7,646 bases of DNA from Burkholderiaceae bacterium (GCA_031256125.1 JAIRRE010000120.1:1-7646), one strand, 5' to 3'; shown: positions 1 to 5,598, counted from the stretch's first letter. The notes: generated by a model from the sequence alone, not told the origin. Numbers and translations: made by a program.

Positions 1-285
1 GGGCTGGAGTTGTAGCGCCAGCCGCTGCGCCATGGCGGCGCCGCGCCGCCGCCCGCGGCGCAAAGCGATCCGATCGACTCGCTGTCCCCACGCGAGCTGC
101 AAATCCTGGCTGAGATCGCGCGCGGTGCCAGCAACAAAGAAATCGCGCGCATCTTCTCGATCGCCGAGGCGACGGTGAAGATCCATGTGCAGCACATTCT
201 GCGCAAACTCAACCTCAATTCCCGCGTACAGGCAGCGGTCCATGCCGCGCGAATACTTGGAACGGGCGACACGGGAAAAGGTTGA
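1..285 (+). CDS. NarL/LuxR-family response regulator, C-terminal HTH end (partial, apparent frameshift)
   Basis: This is the 3' end of a two-component response regulator of the NarL/FixJ class, a cytoplasmic DNA-binding protein. From about position 67 the frame reads a complete LuxR-type helix-turn-helix: DSLSPRELQILAEIARG, then SNKEIARIFSIAEATVKIHV (scaffold and recognition helices), then QHILRKLNLNSRVQAAVHAA, ending at the TGA at 283-285. Family members carry a phosphoacceptor receiver domain upstream, which lies outside the window. The HTH frame has a TAG at 13-15 and no usual start codon between there and the HTH, while the frame two bases on reads AGVVAPAAAP at 3-32, which resembles the linker found just before the HTH in this family. 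I infer a single-base shift between about 15 and 63, either real (pseudogene) or a sequence error in this very GC-rich stretch. Family call is strong; regulon and partner kinase cannot be told. Confidence 0.8.
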
Positions 286-392
286 GCGTGGTGCGTTTGC
301 GGCTTGGCGTGAGAACCTCTTTTCTGTTGAACACCTGGCTCACTTTTACTCCAGCACCACCCCTATAAGTGGCTTAGTATCGGCAACGTGGG

Positions 393-423
393 TTTACCTC
401 AAGGCTACGGTGTTCGCTAGAAT
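393..423 (+). promoter_or_regulatory. Possible sigma70-type promoter of fdxA
   Basis: The 209-base gap between the regulator stop and fdxA holds no gene that I can support. The best promoter-like pair is TTACCT (394-399) and TAGAAT (418-423) with an 18-base spacer, about 70 bases before the fdxA start. The -10 box matches the consensus at five of six positions; the -35 match is weak. This is pattern matching only. Confidence 0.3.
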
Positions 424-494
424 TTCTTTCTCGCGCATCTTTCCGGCGCCTGTCTTCTTCATCCAGCGTCTCTCACCAACACATCGCCTAGTCT

Positions 495-824
495 ATGACC
501 CACGTCGTCACCGAAAACTGTATCAAGTGCAAGTACACCGATTGTGTGGATGTCTGTCCGGTGGATTGCTTCCGGGAAGGGCCGAACTTTCTGGCTATTG
601 ATCCCGACGAGTGCATCGACTGCGCGGTCTGCATCCCGGAGTGCCCGGCCAACGCCCGTTTTGCCGAGGAAGATGTGCCCAGAGGCCAGGAACACATGAC
701 CGCGCTCAACGCCGAACTCTCGCGCCTGACAACCTGGAAGCCCATTACCAAGAGCAAACCCGCGCTGGCCGATGCCGATGCCTGGAAAGACAAGCCCGGC
801 AAGCTCGATCAACTGGAGCGCTGA
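495..824 (+). CDS. fdxA: 7Fe ferredoxin FdxA ([3Fe-4S][4Fe-4S])
   Basis: A small cytoplasmic electron carrier of 109 residues, very similar in layout to Azotobacter vinelandii ferredoxin I. The N-terminal half holds nine cysteines: 9, 12, 17, 21, 25, 40, 43, 46 and 50. By homology with ferredoxin I, Cys9, Cys17 and Cys50 bind the [3Fe-4S] cluster, Cys21, Cys40, Cys43 and Cys46 bind the [4Fe-4S] cluster, and Cys12 and Cys25 are free. The CIKCKYTDC and CIDCAVC motifs and the C-terminal extension ending in KLDQLER are typical of the family, and the length is normal. The ATG start gives the usual [12 protein letters not shown] beginning; no clear Shine-Dalgarno sequence lies before it. A ferredoxin-NADP(+) reductase gene follows on the same strand after 66 bases, so the two probably exchange electrons. 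The physiological acceptor cannot be read from the sequence. Confidence 0.95.
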   Translation: MTHVVTENCIKCKYTDCVDVCPVDCFREGPNFLAIDPDECIDCAVCIPECPANARFAEEDVPRGQEHMTALNAELSRLTTWKPITKSKPALADADAWKDKPGKLDQLER

Positions 825-890
825 CCGGCAAGCGTCCCGCCCGCTCAGGCGGCGGTTCACGCGCGGTCGCTTTGTTTGCTCTGCCGCACC

Positions 891-1952
891 ATGAGTGATG
901 CGCTGGCCGCCGCTATCGACACCGACGCGGTGGTGATTGGTGCCGGGCCGGTGGGGCTGTATCAAGTCTTTCAGCTTGGCCTGCTGGAGGCGCGCGCGCA
1001 TGTCATTGATTCCCTGCCACGCGCCGGCGGGCAGCCCGCCCAGTTGTATCCCGATAAACCGATTTACGACCTGCCCGGTATTGCCGCCTGCACCGGGCAG
1101 CAACTTACCGATGCGCTGCTGGCGCAGATCGCGCCATTCGAGCCGGTGTTTCACTTCGGGCAAGAAGCGCAAACGCTGCGCCGCCTGCCCGATGGCCGCT
1201 GGCAGGTGGCGACGCGCGCCGTTCATGCGCTTGGCGGTGTAACGCTGCGCGCGCGCGCGCTGTTCATCGCCGCCGGAACCGGCGCGTTCGCACCCAGGCG
1301 GCTCAAACTATCGGGCATCCAGGCGTGGGAAGGACGGCAGCTTTTCTACCGCCCGCCCGATGCCGCCGATCTGCCGGCGGGCCGCGCGTTGATTGTCGGT
1401 GGCGGCGAAGCGGCTCTGGCCTGCGCCATTGCGCTGGCCGAGTCGGGCCGCCATACCGTCACGCTAACGCACCGGCGCGATGCCTTTCAGGCCGATAGCA
1501 CCGCCATCGCGCGCTGGCACGCGCTGCGAACCGAAGGCCGCGCGCAATTCATCGCCGGGCAGCCCACAGACTTCGAGGCCGAGGGCGAACGTCTTGTGGC
1601 GCTGCACATCGCCGATCACCAAGGCGCACAGCAGCGCGTCGCGCTCGATGCGTTGATCGTGTTGCAGGGTCTCGCGCCCCAGCTCGGCCCCATCGCCGAC
1701 TGGAATCTGGCGCTGGAGCGCAAGCAACTGGCCGTCGATACCGAACGTTTTGCCACCAGCGCGCCGGGTATCTTCGCGGTGGGCGACATCAACACCTACC
1801 CCGGCAAAAAAAAGCTGCTGGTCTGCGGCTTCCACGAAGCCGCGCTGGCCGCTTGGGGCGCGCTGCCCACGCTTTTCCCCGGTCGCGCTGAACCGCCGCT
1901 GCAATACACCAGCAGCAGCGCGCATCTGCAAACGCTGCTGGGGCTACGCTAA
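891..1952 (+). CDS. Type 2 (thioredoxin-reductase-like) ferredoxin--NADP(+) reductase
   Basis: A cytoplasmic FAD enzyme that moves electrons between NADP(H) and ferredoxin. The 353-residue protein has an N-terminal FAD-binding Rossmann motif GAGPVG (residues 17-22), the segment RAGGQPAQLYPDKPIYDLPG (44-63), a second nucleotide-binding motif GGGEAA (170-175) followed by LTHRRDAFQA, and the FAD motif GIFAVGDINTYPGK near residue 299. It ends with YTSSSAHLQTLLG, close to the usual YTTSSTxLQxxLG tail of YumC-type reductases. There is no CxxC redox pair, which separates it from thioredoxin reductase. The GGGDSA usual in this family is GGGEAA here. I chose the ATG at 891; an in-frame TTG at 876 would add five residues. 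Neither start has a good ribosome binding site. The adjacent fdxA gives the likely partner. A run of eight A at 1806-1813 lies in the coding frame. Confidence 0.9.
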   Translation: MSDALAAAIDTDAVVIGAGPVGLYQVFQLGLLEARAHVIDSLPRAGGQPAQLYPDKPIYDLPGIAACTGQQLTDALLAQIAPFEPVFHFGQEAQTLRRLPDGRWQVATRAVHALGGVTLRARALFIAAGTGAFAPRRLKLSGIQAWEGRQLFYRPPDAADLPAGRALIVGGGEAALACAIALAESGRHTVTLTHRRDAFQADSTAIARWHALRTEGRAQFIAGQPTDFEAEGERLVALHIADHQGAQQRVALDALIVLQGLAPQLGPIADWNLALERKQLAVDTERFATSAPGIFAVGDINTYPGKKKLLVCGFHEAALAAWGALPTLFPGRAEPPLQYTSSSAHLQTLLGLR

Positions 1953-1955
1953 TGT

Positions 1956-2006
1956 CACCCGCAATGGGTGCGGCGCTTCGTGATCTGTTGCGCCTCTCGA
2001 ACAGAT
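1956..2006. terminator. Two small inverted repeats between convergent genes
   Basis: The 61-base gap between the reductase stop and the pyrC stop holds CACCC/GGGTG (1956-1960 with 1966-1970) and a perfect seven-base pair ATCTGTT/AACAGAT (1983-1989 with 2000-2006, ten-base loop). Neither is followed by a real T run on either strand, so classical Rho-independent termination is doubtful. Their place between converging genes suggests a weak two-way terminator or a transcript-end hairpin. Confidence 0.35.
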
Positions 2007-2013
2007 AAAACCG

Positions 2014-3045
2014 TCAAGCCAGCCGCCAAGCCAGTATTTCTCCAGCGCCCAACGGGGTGACTTGCGCATCGCCAAAGGCATAACGCTGCGGTACCGTCCA
2101 CGCTTGGCGCTCCAGGGTGATGGTGCCGGTGTTGCGCGGCAGGCCGTAGAAATCGGCGCCGTGGAAGCTGGCGAAGGCTTCCAGTTTGTCCAGCGCGCCC
2201 GCGCTCTCGAACGCCTGCGCATACAGTTCGATGGCCGCGTGCGCGGTGTAGCAGCCCGCGCAGCCGCAGGCCGCTTCTTTCAGATGCACGGGATGCGGCG
2301 CGCTGTCGGTACCGAGGAAGAATTTGGGGTTGCCGCTGGTCGCGGCCTGCACCAGTGCCAGCCGGTGCGCCTCGCGCTTAAGGACCGGCAGGCAGTAGTA
2401 ATGGGGCCGGATGCCGCCTTGAAAGATCGCGTTGCGGTTGTGCAGCAGGTGATGCGCGGTAATGGTGGCGGCGGTGTGCGCATCAGCCTGCGCCACGTAC
2501 TGCGCGGCTTCGCGCGTGGTAATGTGTTCAAAGACGATTTTCAGCGCCGGGAAGTCGCGCCGCAACGGCATCAACACGCGGTCGATAAACACCGCTTCGC
2601 GGTCGAACAGATCGACCGCCGGATCGGTTACTTCGCCATGCACCAGCAACGGCAGACCCGCGCGCTGCATCGCTTCAAGCGTCGGGTAGGTGTTGCGAAT
2701 GCCGGTTACGCCCGCGTCGCTGTTGGTGGTCGCACCGGCGGGGTAGAGCTTGACGGCGGCGATGCCCGCATCCTTGGCCCGTGCTATCTCATCGGGCGGC
2801 GTGCGGTCGGTCAGGTACAGCGTCATCAGCGGCTGAAACTGCGCGCCGGGCGGCAGCGCGGCCAGGATGCGGTCGCGGTAGGCCAGCGCCTGCGCCGTGG
2901 TGGTAACAGGCGGCTTCAAATTGGGCATGACGATGGCGCGGCCAAAACGCGCGGCGCTGTGCGCCAGCACGTCGGCCATCGCCGCGCCATCGCGCAAATG
3001 CAAATGCCAGTCGTCGGGGCGGGTGAGTGTGAGGAAGGTTGGCAT
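2014..3045 (-). CDS. pyrC: Dihydroorotase PyrC (class II)
   Basis: A cytoplasmic binuclear zinc amidohydrolase that interconverts N-carbamoyl-L-aspartate and L-dihydroorotate, the third step of de novo pyrimidine synthesis. The 343 residues (E. coli PyrC has 348) form one TIM-barrel domain. The metal ligands line up with the E. coli enzyme: His14 and His16 in [10 protein letters not shown], the carboxylated Lys99 in [15 protein letters not shown], His136 in LLVHGEV, His174 in VFEHIT, and the catalytic Asp247 in [18 protein letters not shown] (40-46) and HHLLHNRN (198-205) are further family motifs. The start gives [20 protein letters not shown], the expected N-terminus; no strong Shine-Dalgarno sequence is visible. 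It stands alone on its strand and converges on the reductase gene. Nothing appears missing or altered. Confidence 0.97.
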   Translation of the reverse strand: MPTFLTLTRPDDWHLHLRDGAAMADVLAHSAARFGRAIVMPNLKPPVTTTAQALAYRDRILAALPPGAQFQPLMTLYLTDRTPPDEIARAKDAGIAAVKLYPAGATTNSDAGVTGIRNTYPTLEAMQRAGLPLLVHGEVTDPAVDLFDREAVFIDRVLMPLRRDFPALKIVFEHITTREAAQYVAQADAHTAATITAHHLLHNRNAIFQGGIRPHYYCLPVLKREAHRLALVQAATSGNPKFFLGTDSAPHPVHLKEAACGCAGCYTAHAAIELYAQAFESAGALDKLEAFASFHGADFYGLPRNTGTITLERQAWTVPQRYAFGDAQVTPLGAGEILAWRLA

Positions 3046-3175
3046 CGGGCGATTGTGGCGCGTCGGGGAAAGAAGCGCGGAAGCGCCATGCGCGCGATGG
3101 CCGGATGATGCCGCTATTTTCCCCCGTTCTTATCCACCGGTGTGATGTTCTCCATCATGGGTAAAGCATTTATAA
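3046..3175. other. Intergenic spacer upstream of pyrC
   Basis: These 130 bases lie between the pyrC start and the end of the small lipoprotein gene and should contain the pyrC promoter, reading toward lower coordinates. I see no convincing -35/-10 pair. There is a perfect CACCGGTG palindrome (3135-3142) and a short stem TGATG/CATCA (3143-3147 with 3153-3157, five-base loop) that could mark the 3' end of the lipoprotein transcript, though no T run follows. Base composition falls from GC-rich to AT-rich at about 3160, marking one edge of the accessory block. Confidence 0.4.
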
Positions 3176-3442
3176 TTAATTTATAAGCAGAGTATCTGTA
3201 CCACAATATGCAGTTACAGTGGACGAGCTGGTTTGATAAAATTTACAACTGCCACATGAATAAGCATTGCTTCCCGTGGCGGTGCATTTATTATTCTGGG
3301 AACATCGTTTCCCATCATAGTAACAAGTGCCGCTGGAAATATCCATCACATGGTCAGGCCCGCCACCGCCACAGTTGACCAGCCCAAGGCTGAGCACACT
3401 GACCGAAATAATCAATAAAATCAATTTATAAATTCGTCTCAT
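3176..3442 (-). CDS. Small cysteine-rich lipoprotein, function unknown
   Basis: An 88-residue protein that I do not recognise. It starts MRRIYKLILLIISVSVLSLG: a basic n-region and a hydrophobic stretch, followed by LVNC with Cys24 as the lipidation site. Asn before the cysteine is unusual for a lipobox (Gly, Ala or Ser is normal), so processing is likely but not certain. The mature part is about 64 residues, begins GGGGPDHVMD, and holds six cysteines (40, 47, 53, 63, 66, 80) with many Ser, Thr, Asn and Gly, which fits a small disulfide-bonded periplasmic domain. The gene is AT-rich compared with pyrC. Its signal-peptide module is clearly related to that of the broken gene upstream at 3635-3880. 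A weak purine stretch (GATGAAG) precedes the start. It may be the last gene of a lipoprotein cluster read on this strand. Confidence 0.65.
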   Translation of the reverse strand: MRRIYKLILLIISVSVLSLGLVNCGGGGPDHVMDISSGTCYYDGKRCSQNNKCTATGSNAYSCGSCKFYQTSSSTVTAYCGTDTLLIN

Positions 3443-3469
3443 AATAACTTCATCAGGTAATTAACAAAC

Positions 3470-3500
3470 GTAGGATGGGTAGAGCAAAGCGAAACCCATC
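3470..3500. repeat. Palindromic dispersed-type repeat (GTAGGATGGGT...ACCCATC)
   Basis: Perfect seven-base arms GATGGGT (3474-3480) and ACCCATC (3494-3500) flank a 13-base centre that can form an inner GC-AAA-GC hairpin. The sequence CGTAGGATGGGTAGAGC, then AAAGCGAAACCCATC, closely resembles a short hairpin repeat that occurs many times between genes in various proteobacterial genomes. One copy is present here, between two lipoprotein genes. That it is repeated elsewhere in this genome is inference from the motif. Confidence 0.6.
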
Positions 3501-3565
3501 TCACACTGGATGATATAGTTGATACCGGTGTTATTGTTCAGGTGGAATATAAATATAGCCCCTCG

Positions 3566-3632
3566 CTCGCATGCATCGCGCATAAGCGCGACGCTGAGAA
3601 AGCATATCTTCCCGATATGCAATCGGTGCGAG
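3566..3632. other. Nested stem-loop region between lipoprotein genes
   Basis: Two perfect hairpins stand side by side: TCGCGC-ATAA-GCGCGA (3576-3591) and GCATATC-TTCCC-GATATGC (3602-3620). Both lie inside an outer pair CTCGCA (3566-3571) and TGCGAG (3627-3632). The whole could fold as a small branched structure in RNA or DNA. The rest of the gap 3443-3634 holds only the palindromic repeat at 3470-3500; the short open frame on the + strand here looks random. Confidence 0.45.
3596..3620 (-). terminator. Possible terminator of the broken lipoprotein gene
   Basis: Read on the - strand, GCATATC, GGGAA and GATATGC form a perfect seven-base stem with a five-base loop, followed by TTTCTC, 15 bases after the stop of the gene that ends at 3635. 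The stem is not GC-rich and the T run is short, so termination would be weak. Confidence 0.3.
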
Positions 3633-3634
3633 AA

Positions 3635-3880
3635 CTATGGTGGAGGCGACGATGGATAACGCTTTTGATCCGCAACCGAATTAGCTTCAGTGTGCGCCCA
3701 ATCCTTGCAATACAGTATATCTAATTGCATCCGGTCACTGTTTTGTCCGTGCGTCGGCAAAACCTCACCCAACGGGAAATTTCCACAGCCAGTCAACCCC
3801 AGGCTAAAAACGAAAGCCAATGAAATTAGCGCAACCAATTTATATATATTTTATCTACTACAATAAGCAAGCCGCCTCAT
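3635..3880 (-). pseudogene. Broken small lipoprotein gene, paralogous signal peptide
   Basis: From the ATG at 3878-3880 the frame reads MRR, then eight extra codons (3848-3871) that include a TAA at 3851-3853, then IYKLVALISLAFVFSLGLTGC. Apart from the eight extra codons this matches MRRIYKLILLIISVSVLSLGLVNC of the next gene (3176-3442), so an insertion has broken an originally intact start. A TTG at 3836-3838 could restart a 67-residue product with a perfect LTGC lipobox, but it would lack the basic residues that signal peptides need at the N-terminus, and it has no ribosome binding site. The mature part (GNFPLGEVLPTHGQNSD and onward, ending RYPSSPPP) has no domain I recognise and does not resemble the neighbour. 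I call it a pseudogene; a working short lipoprotein from TTG remains possible. Confidence 0.6.
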
Positions 3881-3921
3881 GGATTCATGAATATATTTCA
3901 TTTTAAATGATTGGCATCAAA

Positions 3922-4665
3922 TCAGTTTTTAGCCCCACGCGCCAAACGGCAAGTGCCGCCCGCGCAGTCAATGATGGCTGCGTAATCGGCAGAACACCGC
4001 GCTTGAAAAGTCGTTCCGCCGGTGGAGCGGACATCGCCGCAACCCATTTGGGTTGAGAGTTTTTGGGCGGAGAGCACCATGTTGGTGAAAACCGCCGCTT
4101 TCGGCGCAGGCGCTGCCGGCGTCACGGAAGGCACAGACGTGGGCATAGCGGGTGCGTAGGCTGGAGCAACAGGGGCTGCCGGGGTTGCTGGCGCGGCAGC
4201 GCTTTGGGTTCCACGTAGCGGGCCGTTATCCGATGGATTGGACACGGACGCCAGCAATTGGTCAATGACCGGATCGAGCTTGTCCTTAGTGCTTGCATAT
4301 TTTGTTAGCGCCAAACCGCCCCCAGCCTTCAGATGGTAATCTGCCGTAGCAATAACCTTATCATTTTGCTTAATAATAAAATTGGCATCCCGCATATAAG
4401 GCACCATATCCCATGCCCGGAACGCCACATAATTCAGCGTGAACTCGCAGTTTGCGGGTTCTTGGCCCTTAAATACCTGCGTGCCAATGCCGTGCCGTGC
4501 AAATCCCGCTTCCAGCACCTGGATCAAGTCAGCCACCTGCACTTTCGGGTTTTCTTGTATGCAAACGTTATGCATCTTGACCGATGAACTCACTGGACTG
4601 ACCTGAATCGCAGTACAGCCTGCCAGCAGCGCGATGGATGGTGCGATAAAAAATAATTTATTCAT
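3922..4665 (-). CDS. Lipoprotein resembling the Sbal_3080 family, with extra Cys-rich tail
   Basis: A 247-residue lipoprotein of unknown function. The signal peptide MNKLFFIAPSIALLAGC has a textbook LAGC lipobox (Cys17). Residues 18 to about 141 (TAIQVSPVSSSVK, VCIQENPKVQV, CEFTLNYVAFRAWDMVPYMRDA, GGGLALTKYASTKDKLDPVIDQLL) match my memory of the family named Sbal_3080 after a Shewanella protein; no role is known to me. Residues 152-191 are an Ala/Pro-rich linker. Residues 192-247 form a second small domain with four cysteines (209, 224, 234, 239; MGCGDVRSTGG, CAGGTCRLARG). Cys35 and Cys73 may pair in the first domain. AGGTAGAG lies eight bases before the ATG, a fair ribosome binding site. The gene starts 43 bases after the stop of the lipoprotein gene at 4709-5518, so the two are probably cotranscribed. 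Confidence 0.75.
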   Translation of the reverse strand: MNKLFFIAPSIALLAGCTAIQVSPVSSSVKMHNVCIQENPKVQVADLIQVLEAGFARHGIGTQVFKGQEPANCEFTLNYVAFRAWDMVPYMRDANFIIKQNDKVIATADYHLKAGGGLALTKYASTKDKLDPVIDQLLASVSNPSDNGPLRGTQSAAAPATPAAPVAPAYAPAMPTSVPSVTPAAPAPKAAVFTNMVLSAQKLSTQMGCGDVRSTGGTTFQARCSADYAAIIDCAGGTCRLARGAKN

Positions 4666-4708
4666 GATGAAAGCTCTACCTAGAAAAGAGAAAATTTAAA
4701 AATAACAA

Positions 4709-5518
4709 TTACTGTTGTTTACTACCCGGCAACCAAAATATACCGCCGCCAGACGCAGTGGCATTAATCTGTATTCCGTTGTTCGCGGTGAGATACGCCA
4801 CACCTGTTATGGGGCCGCCCAGCATCTGCGCCGGGCAGCCGCTGCCAGTAAAGATTGCGCTGAAATCGAATATCCCCGTGTTGTGGTGGGGCGCTACCAT
4901 GCCGTAAGCTGGGCACGTGACATAACCAGCCAGCGATATGCTGACGCTGCCGGTATTCGTAATCGTCACGACCGCATTGGGGTTGTTACTGGGCGAAAGA
5001 AAGGTTGCACCAATGACGGCGGCACCGGTGTAGGTGCCCGCTGGTGAAGCGGGTTGCCCGTAGCCATTCAAGTAGTGCCCCGTAAAAACGTCATTGCCAT
5101 TGTTGTTCATGACAATGCTGAGGGTGTTTTGGGGTGTCACACTGCCGGAATAGGCCATCGTGGCGCGTGCGGCATCCCAAAAAGTGTATTTGGTCATGGA
5201 GCCGGATAACGTGTTACCCGATACCGCCGTGTTGCCAAACACCATGCTGGTGGCGCCGCCGCTGGCGAAGGTGCCGTAGGTCGCACCACTGTCCAGTATG
5301 ACCAGGGTAAGTTGGTAGCCATTGGTGTCGGTGCCTTGCCAAACGCCTTGGGCCGCACCCGCGACGGTCGGCGGAGCGCCGCCGCCACTGTTGTTGTTAC
5401 CGTTGTTGTTACCGTTGTCACTGCTACCGTTGTCGCTGCCACCGCCGCAGCCGGTCAAGGGCAGGCTCAAGGCGCAGACCAGCGCGGCGAGCGTGGCAGC
5501 TTTGCCGAAGTTCTTCAT
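4709..5518 (-). CDS. Lipoprotein with Asn/Gly/Ser repeat linker and beta-rich domain, function unknown
   Basis: A 269-residue protein, first of the four lipoprotein genes on this strand. MKNFGKAATLAALVCALSLP leads to the lipobox LTGC (Cys24), followed by a low-complexity tether of Gly, Ser, Asp and Asn (25-47) and then APPTVAGAAQGVWQGT. The rest is rich in Gly, Thr, Ser, Val and aromatic residues in short alternating stretches (GYQLTLVILDSGATYGTF, LSGSMTKYTFW, YSGSVTPQNTLSIVM, FTGHYLNG), as in beta-sandwich or beta-barrel lipoproteins common in Burkholderiales; I know no function for these. Two cysteines in the C-terminal half (in VTCPAYG and GSGCPAQ) could form a disulfide. No clear ribosome binding site precedes the ATG. 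The DNA coding the tether is a tandem repeat (5391-5444) that may vary in length between strains. The location is probably the outer membrane, either leaflet. Confidence 0.75.
   Translation of the reverse strand: MKNFGKAATLAALVCALSLPLTGCGGGSDNGSSDNGNNNGNNNSGGGAPPTVAGAAQGVWQGTDTNGYQLTLVILDSGATYGTFASGGATSMVFGNTAVSGNTLSGSMTKYTFWDAARATMAYSGSVTPQNTLSIVMNNNGNDVFTGHYLNGYGQPASPAGTYTGAAVIGATFLSPSNNPNAVVTITNTGSVSISLAGYVTCPAYGMVAPHHNTGIFDFSAIFTGSGCPAQMLGGPITGVAYLTANNGIQINATASGGGIFWLPGSKQQ
5391..5444. repeat. Short tandem repeat coding the lipoprotein tether
   Basis: Four imperfect units in a row: TTGTTGTTACCG at 5391-5402 and 5403-5414 (identical), then TTGTCACTGCTACCG (5415-5429) and TTGTCGCTGCCACCG (5430-5444). 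Unit lengths of 12 and 15 bases are multiples of three, so changes in copy number would lengthen or shorten the Asn/Gly/Ser/Asp linker without breaking the frame. Confidence 0.75.
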
Positions 5519-5588
5519 GGGAGTCTATTGATAAGTTCGCAAAGCCTTAACTTTACAAACAGATACATAAAGATGTGAATCGTTAATA

Positions 5589-5594
5589 ATTGTA
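5589..5594 (-). promoter_or_regulatory. Candidate -10 box of the lipoprotein cluster
   Basis: TACAAT on the - strand matches five of six bases of the sigma70 -10 consensus and would start transcription about 60 bases before the lipoprotein start at 5518. No good -35 box stands 16-18 bases upstream. The inverted repeat at 5599-5621 covers that position, so a bound regulator would be expected to affect this promoter. Confidence 0.3.
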
Positions 5595-5598
5595 TCAT

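Noticed and set aside
185..601. 138-residue open frame on the + strand
   Set aside because: It starts within the regulator HTH and overlaps the first third of fdxA out of frame; no domain or ribosome binding site.
837..852. CCGCC/GGCGG hairpin between fdxA and the reductase gene
   Set aside because: A five-base GC stem with no T run is expected by chance in DNA this GC-rich.
459..1226. Long open frame on the - strand (255 residues)
   Set aside because: It runs antisense to fdxA and the reductase, whose products are clearly recognised; its product is low in structure and rich in Arg, Gly and Gln, as in mirror frames of GC-rich genes.
1247..1260. (GC)7 run in the reductase gene
   Set aside because: It could form Z-DNA, but it codes Arg-Ala repeats in a GC-rich gene and is explained by codon use.
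2062..3108. Open frame of 348 residues on the + strand
   Set aside because: It is the mirror of pyrC, which has all its catalytic residues. The product is Arg/Gly/Val/Gln-rich with no domain.
3542..3724. 60-residue open frame on the + strand between lipoprotein genes
   Set aside because: It crosses the hairpin region and the tail of the broken lipoprotein gene; composition looks random and no signal for translation is seen.
3883..3892. ATTCATGAAT palindrome before the broken lipoprotein gene
   Set aside because: A ten-base palindrome in AT-rich DNA with no matching partner site; too little to call an operator.
4702..4718. AACAA/TTGTT dyad followed by T-rich sequence on the - strand, at the stop of the first lipoprotein gene
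   Set aside because: A five-base stem of mostly A-T pairs is too weak for a terminator, and the next gene follows after 43 bases with its own ribosome binding site.
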